The notes beneath the pieces were generated by a model that searched no databases, was not told the DNA's origin, and worked only from the letters and a program-made list of their open reading frames with translations. Positions 1 through 8,503 of a stretch of 64,000 nt of DNA are shown here, piece by piece; the stretch's first letter is position 1, and each line of letters starts with the position of its first letter. A program made the translations under genes and the position numbers. Source of the stretch: CAIKMD01 sp036501365 (GTDB lineage: Bacteria; Pseudomonadota; Alphaproteobacteria; ATCC43930; CGMCC-115725); assembly GCA_036501365.1 (NCBI GenBank), contig DASYAL010000078.1, forward strand, positions 62,001 through 126,000, given 5' to 3'.

Positions 1-456
1 CGCCTGGACCTTTGGATCGATGGTGTAGTTGAGGTGGAGGATGTCGCCGAGGACGCGCGGCAAGACCTCGTGAACGTCGGCATTGACGAAATTGAGGGTG
101 ATATCGCCAGTTTCAGCTTGAACGGCGCTCGCCAGCGGCGGCGCCTTTACGAAAACCCCCGTTCCCGAGACAATCTGCGAGCGCTCGGCCGGCCGGATCG
201 TCGTCGGGTTTGCGACCTCGGGCGCTTGGGCGACCCCGGATACGAGCGGGGTCGGCGGTTGCGGCGCCGGGCTTGCCGCGGCTGCCTCAGGCGACTCGGC
301 GGGAGCCGTACCTTGCGTTGTGCAGGACGACCCGAGGAAAGCGAGCGCGACCGCCCACCGACGCCAACGCGACCGCGGGCGCGCGCTACGCGCCGCATTA
401 CAACCGGGACTGGTTTGAGCCGACAAAAAGGTTCGTAACCGCAGGATCGAGAGCAT
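1..456 (-). CDS. gspD: Type II secretion secretin GspD, N-terminal part (3' end outside window)
   Basis: This is the first 152 residues of an outer-membrane secretin; the gene continues past the window edge. From the ATG at 456 the product has a basic N-terminus, a hydrophobic stretch ending in a lipobox-like ALAFLGSSC (about residues 43-51), a Pro/Ala-rich linker, and then ITLNFVNADVHEVLPRVLGD, which is typical of the secretin N0 domain (self-assembling periplasmic ring region). Known secretins form the exit channel of type II secretion. It lies downstream of gspG and a prepilin peptidase gene on the same strand, which supports a T2SS rather than a type IV pilus assignment. The lipidation site is inferred from the lipobox only. 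Confidence 0.85.
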   Translation of the reverse strand, partial: MLSILRLRTFLSAQTSPGCNAARSARPRSRWRRWAVALAFLGSSCTTQGTAPAESPEAAAASPAPQPPTPLVSGVAQAPEVANPTTIRPAERSQIVSGTGVFVKAPPLASAVQAETGDITLNFVNADVHEVLPRVLGDILHLNYTIDPKVQA

Positions 457-554
457 GTTGTTCCGGCGCTCAACCGTTCTGAAGCGCTGAACGCTAGTCT
501 GCGATTTTGTCCGAAAAATGGCATTTTGCCACATTCCGACCCGCGATGAGGAAG

Positions 555-1019
555 CTAGGGACGAGCGTTTGCCGGCACGGCCGCGACATTCGCGGGCGGC
601 CCTCGATTGCCGTTGGGCCCGAGCGAATAGAGATCATAGTCTCCTGTTTGGCCCGGCTGCCGATAGACATAAGGGCGACCCCAAGGATCGATCAGGCTGG
701 CCGCCTTGGTGACATAGGGTCCGTTCCACTGGTCGAGGCCGGCTGGCTTCTGGACCAGAGCATTCAGCCCCTCCTGATCGGTCGGATAGCGGCCGATATC
801 GAGCTTAAACAAATCGAGGCTGGTCTCGAGCGATTGAACCTGCACGTTGACCACGTCTTCTTTCGCCCGGCCGAGATATTTTAGCACTTGCGGCACGGCG
901 ATCGCCGCAAGCAGGCCGAGAATGGCGAGGACGACCAGCAACTCGATTAGCGTGAACCCGGCAACGGGCGTCGTCGCGTCGGGGGGCCGCTCTCGATCGA
1001 AGCGCCATTGATTAGGCAT
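555..1019 (-). CDS. gspG: Type II secretion major pseudopilin GspG
   Basis: The protein has 154 residues. It carries the class III prepilin signature: a 21-residue leader ending in VAG, then FTLIELLVVLAILGLLAAIA, with Glu at mature position 5 and a hydrophobic N-terminal helix. The C-terminal part (YPTDQEGLNAL, WGRPYVY, LGPNG) matches the conserved GspG globular domain and its calcium-binding loop. It should form the periplasmic pseudopilus after processing by the prepilin peptidase encoded just upstream. The start at 1019 gives a plausible leader, although no strong ribosome-binding site precedes it. Other pseudopilin genes (H-K) are not next to it. Confidence 0.93.
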   Translation of the reverse strand: MPNQWRFDRERPPDATTPVAGFTLIELLVVLAILGLLAAIAVPQVLKYLGRAKEDVVNVQVQSLETSLDLFKLDIGRYPTDQEGLNALVQKPAGLDQWNGPYVTKAASLIDPWGRPYVYRQPGQTGDYDLYSLGPNGNRGPPANVAAVPANARP

Positions 1020-1123
1020 GTGCTGCTGGCGTCGGCTGTGGTGTGCGATAGCGCACAAGCAAGCAACCGAATGTGGCGAATTTTCGGCCATGTCGCGGCT
1101 GGACGCAGCCGGGGGCACGCGAT

Positions 1124-1870
1124 TCACGGCAGCGCCCCGTAAAGCCACACGATCCAGGTGCCGAAGCAAAGCGCCGGCCCAAAAGCGAGGCGCCGGTCGC
1201 CCGCGGTAGGCTGTCCGCGGAGCGCCATGAGCAGGACGAGGGTGAGACTGGCCAAGGCGGCGACCAGGACGACGCTCGGCAGGCCCGTCCACGAGACCCA
1301 CGCGCCCGATGCAGCGAGCAGCTTCGCATCGCCGAGACCAAGGCCCTCGCGCCGGCGCAGCGTGCGATAGAGCCAGCGAAGCGCCGCGAAGAAGAGAAAG
1401 CCGGCGACTGCCCCGATAACGGCGTCCGCGAGCTGCGACGGCGCGAAATAGGCCGTCGCGGCCAGTCCCAGAACGAGCAGCGGCAAGGTCAGGACATCCG
1501 GCAGAATGGCGGCGTCGAGATCGATGAGCGCGAGCGCATACAGCATCCACCCCAGGAGACAGCTCGCCCAGAGCATCGGGCCCTGGGCAACGCTCGCCGC
1601 CCAGAATGCCGTCGCGACGGCGCCGAGCTCGATCAGCAGCACGCGCAGCGCGATTTTGCCGCCGCAATAGCGGCAACGCCCGCGCAACGCGAGCCAGCTC
1701 GCGATCGGAACGAGATCGCGCGCGGCGAGTGGATGTCCGCAGAGATCGCAGGCCGAGCGATCCCACACGACCGGACGGCCGCTGGGCAGCCTGACGACGA
1801 CGCAGCCTAAAAAGCTACCGATGAACGGCGCGACGAGAACCGGCCAGAGCCAGCCGTTCCCAAGCGTCAA
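1124..1870 (-). CDS. gspO: Prepilin leader peptidase / N-methyltransferase (type II secretion)
   Basis: This integral-membrane aspartyl peptidase cleaves prepilin leaders and N-methylates the new N-terminus. It has the N-terminal APFIGSFLGCVVVRLP segment, two CxxC zinc motifs (CDLC and CRYC), several hydrophobic helices, and both catalytic Asp contexts: ALIDLD and GLGDAK. The likely start is the TTG at 1870, which overlaps the stop codon of the upstream lipoprotein gene (TTGA) and implies translational coupling; a longer form from a TTG at 1903 is possible. GspG, encoded 105 bp downstream, is the obvious substrate. A dual role for type IV pilins elsewhere in the genome cannot be excluded. Confidence 0.92.
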   Translation of the reverse strand: MTLGNGWLWPVLVAPFIGSFLGCVVVRLPSGRPVVWDRSACDLCGHPLAARDLVPIASWLALRGRCRYCGGKIALRVLLIELGAVATAFWAASVAQGPMLWASCLLGWMLYALALIDLDAAILPDVLTLPLLVLGLAATAYFAPSQLADAVIGAVAGFLFFAALRWLYRTLRRREGLGLGDAKLLAASGAWVSWTGLPSVVLVAALASLTLVLLMALRGQPTAGDRRLAFGPALCFGTWIVWLYGALP

Positions 1871-2193
1871 TGCGGAGCGACCACGTAAGGCGGCGGGCCG
1901 CAATTCGCATTGATGCCGTCATCGAGTGCCAGCCGGATGTCGGGTTGCAAGCCGTCCTCGTTCGGCGCCGCAAGCTGCTGCAAGGCGGCAGCAGGTCCGG
2001 CGATGGCCACGGTCGCGACGCATACCGGGACTTTCAGTGCGACGAGGAAGGGCGTACCGACGACGCTGACGGGACTGATGGGCTCCGCCGGCGGCGGAGA
2101 GGCGCAGCCCGCAAGGAAAAGAAGAGCCATCAATCCCAGCCGACAGGCCATCCGCTTGTCGTCGCATGCGTTCTTTGCCCGGATTCTGCGCAT
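1867..2193 (-). CDS. Small lipoprotein of unknown function
   Basis: The product has 108 residues with a basic start, a hydrophobic segment and a clear lipobox LFLAGC (Cys near residue 30), followed by a Pro-rich mature N-terminus. The ATG at 2193 is preceded by GGGAG at a 6-nt spacing, which favours it over the internal ATG at 2151. I do not recognise a domain. Its stop codon overlaps the start of the prepilin peptidase gene, so it may be an envelope accessory protein of this secretion locus, but that is position-based inference only. Confidence 0.65.
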   Translation of the reverse strand: MRRIRAKNACDDKRMACRLGLMALLFLAGCASPPPAEPISPVSVVGTPFLVALKVPVCVATVAIAGPAAALQQLAAPNEDGLQPDIRLALDDGINANCGPPPYVVAPH

Positions 2194-2281
2194 CGCGTTC
2201 TCCCAACGTTCGAGGGCGAGCTTTGCAGACTTTAGTCTATCACGATGCTTCCGAAAACCGCGGCAGACGCTTCAAGCAAAT

Positions 2282-3823
2282 CTAAGCCGCCGCGCTCTCT
2301 TCCATCGTCACCTCGGCCTTGAGGCTTTCCACGTCGCGATAGATCGAGGCGACCGCGAGCACGCGACCGCCGCGTTTGTAGCGCAGCAGACAGTCCTTGG
2401 CCGCGATGTCGCCGTCGAGCGCGATCTCGTCCCAGCTCTCCGCATGTCCGACATAGTTGATCGGCACGTCGTAATGCTGGCTCCAGAAGAACGGCACGGC
2501 ATCGAATCGCTCGCGATGCCCGAGCATGCTGAGAGCGGCGATTTGGCCCTGCCGTTCGGCGACGACCCAATGCTCGACACGGATCGCCTCGCCGCTGTGG
2601 CGATCGGGCCAGCGCGCGATATCGCCGGCGGCGAAAATATCCGGCGCGCTGGTCTGGAGATAATGACCGACGGCCACACCGCGATCGATCGTCAGCCCCG
2701 CCTTTTCGGCGAGATCAAGCCGCGGCCGCACGCCGACGCCGACCACCACGAGATCGGCATCGAGCGTGCCGCCCTCTTTCAGCGTGACCCGTTTGCCATC
2801 GATGGCGCTCGCCGTGTTCTCGAGATGGAAGACGACGCCGTGCTCCTCATGCAGCGCGCGCACGAAATTGCCCATCTCAGCGCCAAGGACGCGCGCCATC
2901 GGTACCTTTTCCGGTGCCACGACATGGACCTCGAGGCCGCAGGCGCGTAATGCCGCCGCCGCTTCGAGCCCGATGAAGCTCGCGCCGATGACGACGGCGC
3001 GCCGCGCCGTCTTGGCGCGCGCGATAATGGCCCGGGAATCGGCGAGCGAGCGCAGCGTGTGGACATGCGGCAGGTCCGCCCCCGGCAGCGGCAGCCGGAC
3101 CGGTTCGGCGCCGGTCGCGAGCAGCAAGCGCTCATAGGGCAGCTTCGTCCCATCGGCGAGCGAGACTTCGCGCGACCGTCCGTCGACGGTGACGACATTC
3201 GCCTTTAGCCGCAGCTCGATGCCATTCTCGGTATAGAATTCGCTCGGACGCAGCGGGAGCCAGTCTTCGGGCGCGGTGCCGGCGAGATAGTCCTTGGACA
3301 AATTCGGTCGGTCGACCGGCGGCGCGTCGTCGCTGCTCAGCATGACGATGCTGCCCTGGTAGTGCTCGCGCCGTAATCTCTCGGCCGCGGCAAAGCCGGC
3401 CGCGCCGCCGCCGACGATCACGATTCGTCCGGGCGATTTGTCCGCGGGACCCGCGCCACGCTTTTTCGGCGTGTCCTGCGCGTCCCTCTTGTTCCGCACG
3501 AACAGCTTGCCGTCGCGCTGCTCGACCGACCAGCAGGCGACCGGGTTGAACGCCGGCGCGTGCAACGCTTCTCCCGTCCGCAAGCTGAAGCAGGCGTGAT
3601 GCCATGGACACCGCACGACATCTTTGTCCAAGAGCCCGTCGGCAAGCGGTCCGCCGTAATGCGAACAGGTCGCGCCGATCGCGAAGACCTCGCCGCCGCT
3701 ACGGGCAAGCAGCACGCTCTCCTCGCCGACACGGCCCGCGATCATGCGTCCCTCGGCGAGATCGCCGGCCGCGATGCCTGCCGCCAGATCGGGACCGACC
3801 GGGTTCGATGGTGTCTCGCTCAT
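2282..3823 (-). CDS. Rieske [2Fe-2S] ferredoxin - FAD/NAD(P)H oxidoreductase fusion (AIF-like)
   Basis: The 513-residue protein has two parts. Residues about 15-110 form a Rieske domain with Cys53, His55, Cys72 and His75 (CSH and CPWH). Residues about 132-513 form a pyridine-nucleotide-disulfide-type reductase with an FAD-binding GGGAAG motif (about 138-143), a second dinucleotide motif VVIGASFIGLEAA, and the FAD-contacting FAAGDIA segment. The C-terminal part resembles BphA4/AIF-type reductase C-terminal domains. It should move electrons from NAD(P)H through FAD to a Rieske centre. Lying on the same strand as the ring-hydroxylating dioxygenase genes, it is a natural candidate for their electron-transfer partner, but it is 177 bp downstream of the hydrolase gene and could serve another oxygenase. 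The start at 3823 has a good GGGAGG site. Confidence 0.9.
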   Translation of the reverse strand: MSETPSNPVGPDLAAGIAAGDLAEGRMIAGRVGEESVLLARSGGEVFAIGATCSHYGGPLADGLLDKDVVRCPWHHACFSLRTGEALHAPAFNPVACWSVEQRDGKLFVRNKRDAQDTPKKRGAGPADKSPGRIVIVGGGAAGFAAAERLRREHYQGSIVMLSSDDAPPVDRPNLSKDYLAGTAPEDWLPLRPSEFYTENGIELRLKANVVTVDGRSREVSLADGTKLPYERLLLATGAEPVRLPLPGADLPHVHTLRSLADSRAIIARAKTARRAVVIGASFIGLEAAAALRACGLEVHVVAPEKVPMARVLGAEMGNFVRALHEEHGVVFHLENTASAIDGKRVTLKEGGTLDADLVVVGVGVRPRLDLAEKAGLTIDRGVAVGHYLQTSAPDIFAAGDIARWPDRHSGEAIRVEHWVVAERQGQIAALSMLGHRERFDAVPFFWSQHYDVPINYVGHAESWDEIALDGDIAAKDCLLRYKRGGRVLAVASIYRDVESLKAEVTMEESAAA

Positions 3824-3999
3824 CGCGACCTCCCTTTTGGTTTTGGTTGCAGCGCTTCGGCATCTTACCGCCGGCGGCGCCCTGTGCCGTCCGCCTCGCG
3901 GAGAATTGACGACGCTTAGACGCCGGACGGGCGAAAATGTTCCCGATAGCCGGGCCTGGCGGCGGCGCGAGGATCCTGCCGCCCCGCGTGACGCGAGGG

Positions 4000-4860
4000 C
4001 TATGCCTTCCCGAGCAGGCTGCGCACGATCTGGGCGACGATTTCCGGCTGGTCGGTCTGGACCTGGTGCCCGGCATCCTTCACCCAATGGAATTTGATGT
4101 CGGGCAGCAACGCTTCGAGCTCACGGCCATGGGAAGGCGCGGCGAAAATATCGCTTTCGCCCCAGATGAAGATCGTTGGGATCGCCTTGGCGAGCGCCGG
4201 CAAGCTGACCCGCATGTCGAACTCGGCCGAGAGCAGCGGGTCGGTGCGGACCGCGGCAATCGTTTTCTCCGAGGCGGCGAAGGCTGCCATCGCCCCTGGC
4301 CGGGTCGCGGCGGTTTGGCGGAGATCGACAAGCGCATCGGTGATGACCTCGGGCCGCGCCGCCAGGCCCTGCATCAGCCGCACCATCGCCGGCCGCGTGC
4401 CATCGTAAGAGCTGAGCAGCTTATGGCCCTCGCCGCGCGGCGCGCGCAGCCCCATCGCCGCGCCGATGGTGATGCTGCTGAGCAGGATCACATGATCGAT
4501 GCGATCAGGATGGGTCATGGCATAGCGCGCCGCGCACCACGCGCCCTGCGAGTTGCCCATGATGGTGAAGCGGTCGAGGCACAGTGCGTCGGCGAAATTG
4601 GCCGCATGGTCGACGCGGCTTTGCAGCCCATAGCGCAACGGTACGGTATCCGTCTCGCCGAAACCGCCGATCGAATCGAGGCCGATCACGCGATAACGGT
4701 CGCCGAGGAGATCGAAGAGCCGACCGAGCCCAGCCTCGCCGGACGAACCGTGGCCGCCGCCATGCATGGCGAGGATCACGGGCCCGTCGCCGCCGCTCTC
4801 GGTGTAATGCGTCCTGATGCCGTTCACCATCACGAAACGCGACCGCGTCATCGTCGCCAT
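4000..4860 (-). CDS. Alpha/beta hydrolase, meta-cleavage-product hydrolase type
   Basis: The 286-residue protein has an oxyanion HGGG motif (residues 33-36), a nucleophile elbow GNSQG with Ser104, an acid in WGESD and a catalytic His in DAGHQVQTDQPE. This layout matches C-C hydrolases such as BphD/MhpC, which cut ring-opened vinylogous 1,5-diketones made by extradiol dioxygenases; the LigB-type enzyme encoded at 9601 would supply such a substrate. Substrate specificity cannot be read from sequence. It is probably co-transcribed with the marR and dioxygenase genes just upstream (19-bp gap to marR). Confidence 0.85.
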   Translation of the reverse strand: MATMTRSRFVMVNGIRTHYTESGGDGPVILAMHGGGHGSSGEAGLGRLFDLLGDRYRVIGLDSIGGFGETDTVPLRYGLQSRVDHAANFADALCLDRFTIMGNSQGAWCAARYAMTHPDRIDHVILLSSITIGAAMGLRAPRGEGHKLLSSYDGTRPAMVRLMQGLAARPEVITDALVDLRQTAATRPGAMAAFAASEKTIAAVRTDPLLSAEFDMRVSLPALAKAIPTIFIWGESDIFAAPSHGRELEALLPDIKFHWVKDAGHQVQTDQPEIVAQIVRSLLGKA

Positions 4861-4879
4861 CGGTCGTCCTCCCTATCGG

Positions 4880-5341
4880 TCACGACGCTTCGAGATTCTC
4901 GTGCGCGCGCAGCAACAGCGCGTGCAACGAGCGCGCTTCCGCCGCGCTGAAGCCCGCGACGATGCGCGCATTCACCGCGCGCATATGCTGCAGCGATTGC
5001 TGCGCGATCTTCTTGCCGGTTGGCGTCAGGTAGAGATTGATCCGGCGCCGGTCGCGCCGGCTGGGCTGGCGATAAACCAGCCGGTGCCGCTGCATCACAC
5101 CAACGATCACGCCGGCATGCGCGTCGCCGTAGCCGAGCATCCGGCCGAGTTCGCGCTGCGTGATCCCCTCGTTCCGATAGAGTGCGCGCAACGGGAACCA
5201 GACCCGCAGCGGAATGCCCAGCCTGGCGATCCGCGTCTCGATATATTGGTAGAGGCGTAGGCGCGTGTCGCGAATCAGGAAATCGAGACTGGCGGGCAGC
5301 TCGTCCGCAGCCGGCTTTGCCGCACGTTTAGTCATCGGCAT
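4880..5341 (-). CDS. MarR-family transcriptional regulator
   Basis: The roughly 153-residue protein has a MarR winged helix-turn-helix: the recognition-helix region ITQRELGRMLGYGDAHAGVIV followed by the wing SRRDRRRINLYLTPTGKK. MarR proteins are dimeric, usually repress, and are often released by aromatic ligands. The gene lies between the dioxygenase beta subunit and the hydrolase, so it probably regulates this operon; the divergent region 7185-7312 is the likely operator. The ATG at 5341 is chosen; an upstream TTG at 5347 overlaps the beta-subunit stop codon and is a credible alternative start. Confidence 0.88.
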   Translation of the reverse strand: MPMTKRAAKPAADELPASLDFLIRDTRLRLYQYIETRIARLGIPLRVWFPLRALYRNEGITQRELGRMLGYGDAHAGVIVGVMQRHRLVYRQPSRRDRRRINLYLTPTGKKIAQQSLQHMRAVNARIVAGFSAAEARSLHALLLRAHENLEAS

Positions 5342-5343
5342 CT

Positions 5344-5880
5344 TCAAAAGAAGGTCGTGAGGTTTCGCGACAGCAGGACGCTTTGATCGAGATAAATCGT
5401 CCGGCGCAGCACCTTCAGCCCGTCATCGCCGCGGCGCAGCACGTCGATGCGCTTGCCGACGAAGAGATCGACGTCGTGCTCGAGCCGGAAGGCACAGACG
5501 ATGAAGCGGCTCTTCGCGGTGACGTCGGCGCCGTTCGCCCCTTCGATGCGCACATTCGCGACGAGATGCGTGGTGCGCGAGCGCGGCTCTTCGGCCCAGT
5601 GGTCGCCCCCCGCGATCTGCTGCACCCGCTTGCGCAGGATGTCCTTGCCCTCGTCGAACCAGTTTGCCTCGCTGTGCTCGCGCGTATATTCAAGCGCCGG
5701 CTGATTGAAGCGAACGTTGCGCGCGATCGGCATCCAGTAGCGGATGTCGTCATGCAACAGGTCGAGCCATTCCTCGAAGCGGCGCTCGTCGAGCAACTCG
5801 GCCTCGGCGCTGAAGAAGCGCTCGACCTCGGCTTGCAGCAGGAGCGCGTCCAGCGCGCTCGTGCGATCGGCGGCGGTCAT
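5344..5880 (-). CDS. Aromatic-ring-hydroxylating dioxygenase beta subunit
   Basis: The 178-residue protein is of the small-subunit (SnoaL/NTF2-like fold) family: EVERFFSAEAELLDERRFEEWL near the N-terminus, DIRYWMPIARN, and the C-terminal RRTIYLDQSVLLSRNLTTFF are all family hallmarks. Beta subunits complete the alpha3beta3 hexamer and have no metal site. The ATG at 5880 overlaps the alpha-subunit stop codon (ATGA), so the two subunits are translationally coupled. The substrate is unknown. Confidence 0.93.
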   Translation of the reverse strand: MTAADRTSALDALLLQAEVERFFSAEAELLDERRFEEWLDLLHDDIRYWMPIARNVRFNQPALEYTREHSEANWFDEGKDILRKRVQQIAGGDHWAEEPRSRTTHLVANVRIEGANGADVTAKSRFIVCAFRLEHDVDLFVGKRIDVLRRGDDGLKVLRRTIYLDQSVLLSRNLTTFF

Positions 5881-7184
5881 GACTCGCCGGCGACCAGATT
5901 GGCCCAATGCGCATAGAAGGCGCGCTGGTTATGCTCGGCGACGTCCTCGGTGATCGTCACCTCGTCGCCCAGCCATTCGCCGGCGCGCGCGCGCCGCGAC
6001 AGGCCCATCGCCAGCTGATAGTTGAACGGATAACGATGGCCGACGAGGCTTTCCGCGCCGCGCTGCGCGGCGGTCCAATTCTCCATGTCGTCCTGCTCGA
6101 CCATGCCTGCCGGGCCGGCATAGCGCAGATAATATTCGCGTAGCGTGTCCTTGACGGCGTGAGGCGCGTTCCGCGGCACGAACAGCCAGCGCCAGATCTC
6201 GGTCCGGCCGGCACTGAGCGGCAGCCAGAGACCGATCGTCGTGCGGCCCGCACTGTTGAAATGCGTGTTGGGAAAAATCACGCCGCCATGGATCATCAGC
6301 CGCGACTTGTCGCCGAGACGTTTCTGCCGCGCCTCGTGGCAGCGGCGGTAATACTCGTTGACCTCGTCCGAAGCCCCTTCCTGCGCGTCGTAGACGGCGA
6401 GCTCCTTGTAGACGCTGGCGCGGATGGTATGGCCGCGCCGCGGATCGGCGACGCTCATCGCCTGGCGCGGCGTCTTCACCGCGGCGAAATTATGCCGCGA
6501 GGTCTTGCCGCTGAGTCCGACCGACAGGCGCTCGACCGAGATATGGCTGTAGCCGTGATAGTGATCGCCGGCGAAATTCTCGGCGCCGAACTTCCAATTG
6601 CACGGCACCTGCCATTTGACAATGCCGCCGATGACTTCGTAGCCGTCGTCCTCGCCGTCCGGTCCTTGCAGCAGCGCGCGCAGATAGAATTGCATGTCGG
6701 TGCCGAGATAGTCCTCGAAGGCGGGCAGGCGCTCGTCGAAGGTCGCCCAGATCGAGCCGTGAAAGACGCAGACCCGGGCGCGGACGAGTCCCCATTTCTC
6801 GCGCTCGAGCTTTCCCTGATAGCGCTCCTTGAATTTCGGCACGCCGTTGAGCGCACCGTCGAGGCCGTAGGACCAGCCGTGATAGGAGCAGATGAAGCCG
6901 GTCGCGTTCCCGGTGTCGTAGCGGCAGGGCGGCATGCCGCGATGCCGGCAGCTGTTCAGCAGCACGTTGATCGCGCCGCGCTCGTCGCGCGACACGATCA
7001 CCGGCTCGGTCCCGCAGCGCGACAGAAAGAAGTCGCCGTCGCGCGCCAGCTGGCTCGTATGCCCGACGAAATTCCACGACGGCGCGAAGACACGATCGAG
7101 CTCGCGACGAAAAATTTCCTCGCTGGAGAAGCTCTCGCGGCTCAGCGTGCCGGCGTCGTTATCGATCAAATCGGCGAGGCGCAT
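5877..7184 (-). CDS. Aromatic-ring-hydroxylating dioxygenase alpha subunit (Rieske oxygenase)
   Basis: The 435-residue catalytic subunit holds a Rieske cluster with Cys79, His81, Cys99 and His102 (CRH and CSYH). The mononuclear iron site lies in ENFAGDHYHGYSH: Asp207 fits the bridging Asp and His210/His214 the ligands. These two histidines are four residues apart, one closer than in naphthalene dioxygenase. A later EQDDMENW supplies the carboxylate ligand region. It should insert O2 into an aromatic ring using electrons from a ferredoxin/reductase. No Shine-Dalgarno-like sequence precedes the ATG. It is first in the minus operon and divergent from the binding-protein operon. Confidence 0.93.
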   Translation of the reverse strand: MRLADLIDNDAGTLSRESFSSEEIFRRELDRVFAPSWNFVGHTSQLARDGDFFLSRCGTEPVIVSRDERGAINVLLNSCRHRGMPPCRYDTGNATGFICSYHGWSYGLDGALNGVPKFKERYQGKLEREKWGLVRARVCVFHGSIWATFDERLPAFEDYLGTDMQFYLRALLQGPDGEDDGYEVIGGIVKWQVPCNWKFGAENFAGDHYHGYSHISVERLSVGLSGKTSRHNFAAVKTPRQAMSVADPRRGHTIRASVYKELAVYDAQEGASDEVNEYYRRCHEARQKRLGDKSRLMIHGGVIFPNTHFNSAGRTTIGLWLPLSAGRTEIWRWLFVPRNAPHAVKDTLREYYLRYAGPAGMVEQDDMENWTAAQRGAESLVGHRYPFNYQLAMGLSRRARAGEWLGDEVTITEDVAEHNQRAFYAHWANLVAGES

Positions 7185-7195
7185 ATGTTACGCAC

Positions 7196-7222
7196 TGTAT
7201 AGCGTTTGTCGCATTTTGTCCA
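7196..7222 (-). promoter_or_regulatory. Putative promoter for the dioxygenase operon
   Basis: Read on the minus strand there is TGGACA (5 of 6 to the -35 consensus) and TATACA (-10-like) with a 15-nt spacer, which is short. Transcription from here would start within a few bases of the alpha-subunit ATG, so the mRNA would be nearly leaderless; the missing Shine-Dalgarno fits this. TTTGTC occurs twice exactly 10 bp apart (7205 and 7215) over this promoter and may be an operator half-site pair. Confidence 0.35.
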
Positions 7223-7241
7223 TGAGAACCGGCCATTTCCA

Positions 7242-7270
7242 TTGACAGCCTCCAGGGTAGCGACTAGCGT
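7242..7270 (+). promoter_or_regulatory. Putative sigma-70 promoter for the binding-protein/ring-cleavage operon
   Basis: A perfect TTGACA (7242-7247) is followed after 17 bp by TAGCGT (7265-7270), a weak -10. Initiation would fall near 7277, upstream of the AGGAGG at about 7300 and the start codon at 7313. The back-to-back arrangement with the dioxygenase promoter suggests shared control, perhaps by the local MarR protein. Confidence 0.45.
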
Positions 7271-7312
7271 CCGAGGACAAGGAAAAACACCCGTCTCCCA
7301 GGAGGATTTGCG

Positions 7313-8491
7313 TTGACCCGCGCGCGCCGGCTGCTTCTTTCCCTCATCGTTGCTGCAACGCTTGCAGCGCCGGCGGCGCGAGCCGCCGAGCCCTACGAGA
7401 TCAACACCATCCTCTCGCTCACCGGCAACATCGCCTTCGTCGGCCAGACTCAGTTGAAATCGCTCAAGGCGATCGAGAAGATGGTCAACGACAATGGCGG
7501 CATCCACGGCCGGCCGCTCTCTTTCGTGGTCGCGGACGATACGTCGAGCCCGCAGACCGCGGTGCAGCTCGCGCAGAGCCTGATCGCCAAGGGCGTGCCG
7601 ATCATTCTTGGTTCGTCGAGCCCCAATGCCTGCGGCGCCATCGCGCCGCTGCTGCAGCAGAACGGGCCGCTGCTCTACTGCCTGGCCAATGGCGGCGTCG
7701 CCGTGCCGGGCAGCTACGAGTTCTTCACGGAAATGTCGTATGACGAGCTGATGGCCGTGACGGTGCGGTATTTCCGCGAGCGCGGCCTCACGCGCCTTGC
7801 CACCATCTTCGCAACCGATTCCGGCGGCCAGACGGCGGAGAAGGCGTTGCAGGGCGCGTTGGCCTTGCCCGAGAACAAATCGATGCAGATCGTGAGCGCG
7901 CAGCATTTCGCCCCCGGCGACGCCAGCGTTGCGGCGCAGATGGCCGTGATCAAAGGCGCCAATCCCAACGCCATGATCGCCTGGGCGACGGGCGGCGCAG
8001 CGGGCAATCTGATGCGCGGCGAGAAGGATATCGGTCTCGACGTCCCGACCATGACCTCGCCCGGCAATCTCACCGACGCTTTCTTCAAGGCCTATGGGCC
8101 GGTGCTGCCAACCGATTTGATCTACCCCGCCGTTCCTTATTACGCGAGCGGCGCGCCGACCGACGACGCGACCAAGAAAGCCGTCGCGGAGATGGCGAAG
8201 GCGCTCGAGGCCGTGGGCGCGCACCCCGACATGATCACCATCAGCGCCTGGGATCCGGCGCTGGTGCTGGTCTCGGCCTTACAGAAGCTCGGTCCCGACG
8301 CTTCGGCGCAACAGCTGCGCGATTACCTGCTGCATCTTCAGGGTTGGGTTGGCGGCAACGGGCGTTATGATTATGTCGCCAATCCGCAGCGCGGCGTCGG
8401 CGGCAACAACGTGGTGATGGTCCGCTGGGACGCGCAGCGTAATGCCGTCGTTGCCGCAAGCAATTTCGGCGGTGCGCCGCTGAATAAATAA
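7313..8491 (+). CDS. ABC-type branched-chain/aromatic substrate-binding protein (Peripla_BP_6)
   Basis: The 392-residue protein has a Sec signal peptide (cleavage likely after ARA near residue 24) and then a LivJ-like fold: INTILSLTGNIAFVGQ, a GGIHGRPLSFVVADD segment and the IILGSSSPNAC ligand-pocket region. Such proteins capture amino acids, aromatic acids or amides in the periplasm for an ABC importer. The start is TTG at 7313 with an AGGAGG eight bases upstream. No permease or ATPase gene is nearby, so its transporter must be encoded elsewhere. It heads an operon of ring-cleavage genes, which suggests an aromatic ligand. Confidence 0.9.
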   Translation: MTRARRLLLSLIVAATLAAPAARAAEPYEINTILSLTGNIAFVGQTQLKSLKAIEKMVNDNGGIHGRPLSFVVADDTSSPQTAVQLAQSLIAKGVPIILGSSSPNACGAIAPLLQQNGPLLYCLANGGVAVPGSYEFFTEMSYDELMAVTVRYFRERGLTRLATIFATDSGGQTAEKALQGALALPENKSMQIVSAQHFAPGDASVAAQMAVIKGANPNAMIAWATGGAAGNLMRGEKDIGLDVPTMTSPGNLTDAFFKAYGPVLPTDLIYPAVPYYASGAPTDDATKKAVAEMAKALEAVGAHPDMITISAWDPALVLVSALQKLGPDASAQQLRDYLLHLQGWVGGNGRYDYVANPQRGVGGNNVVMVRWDAQRNAVVAASNFGGAPLNK

Positions 8492-8503
8492 GCGAGGGTG
8501 CCC

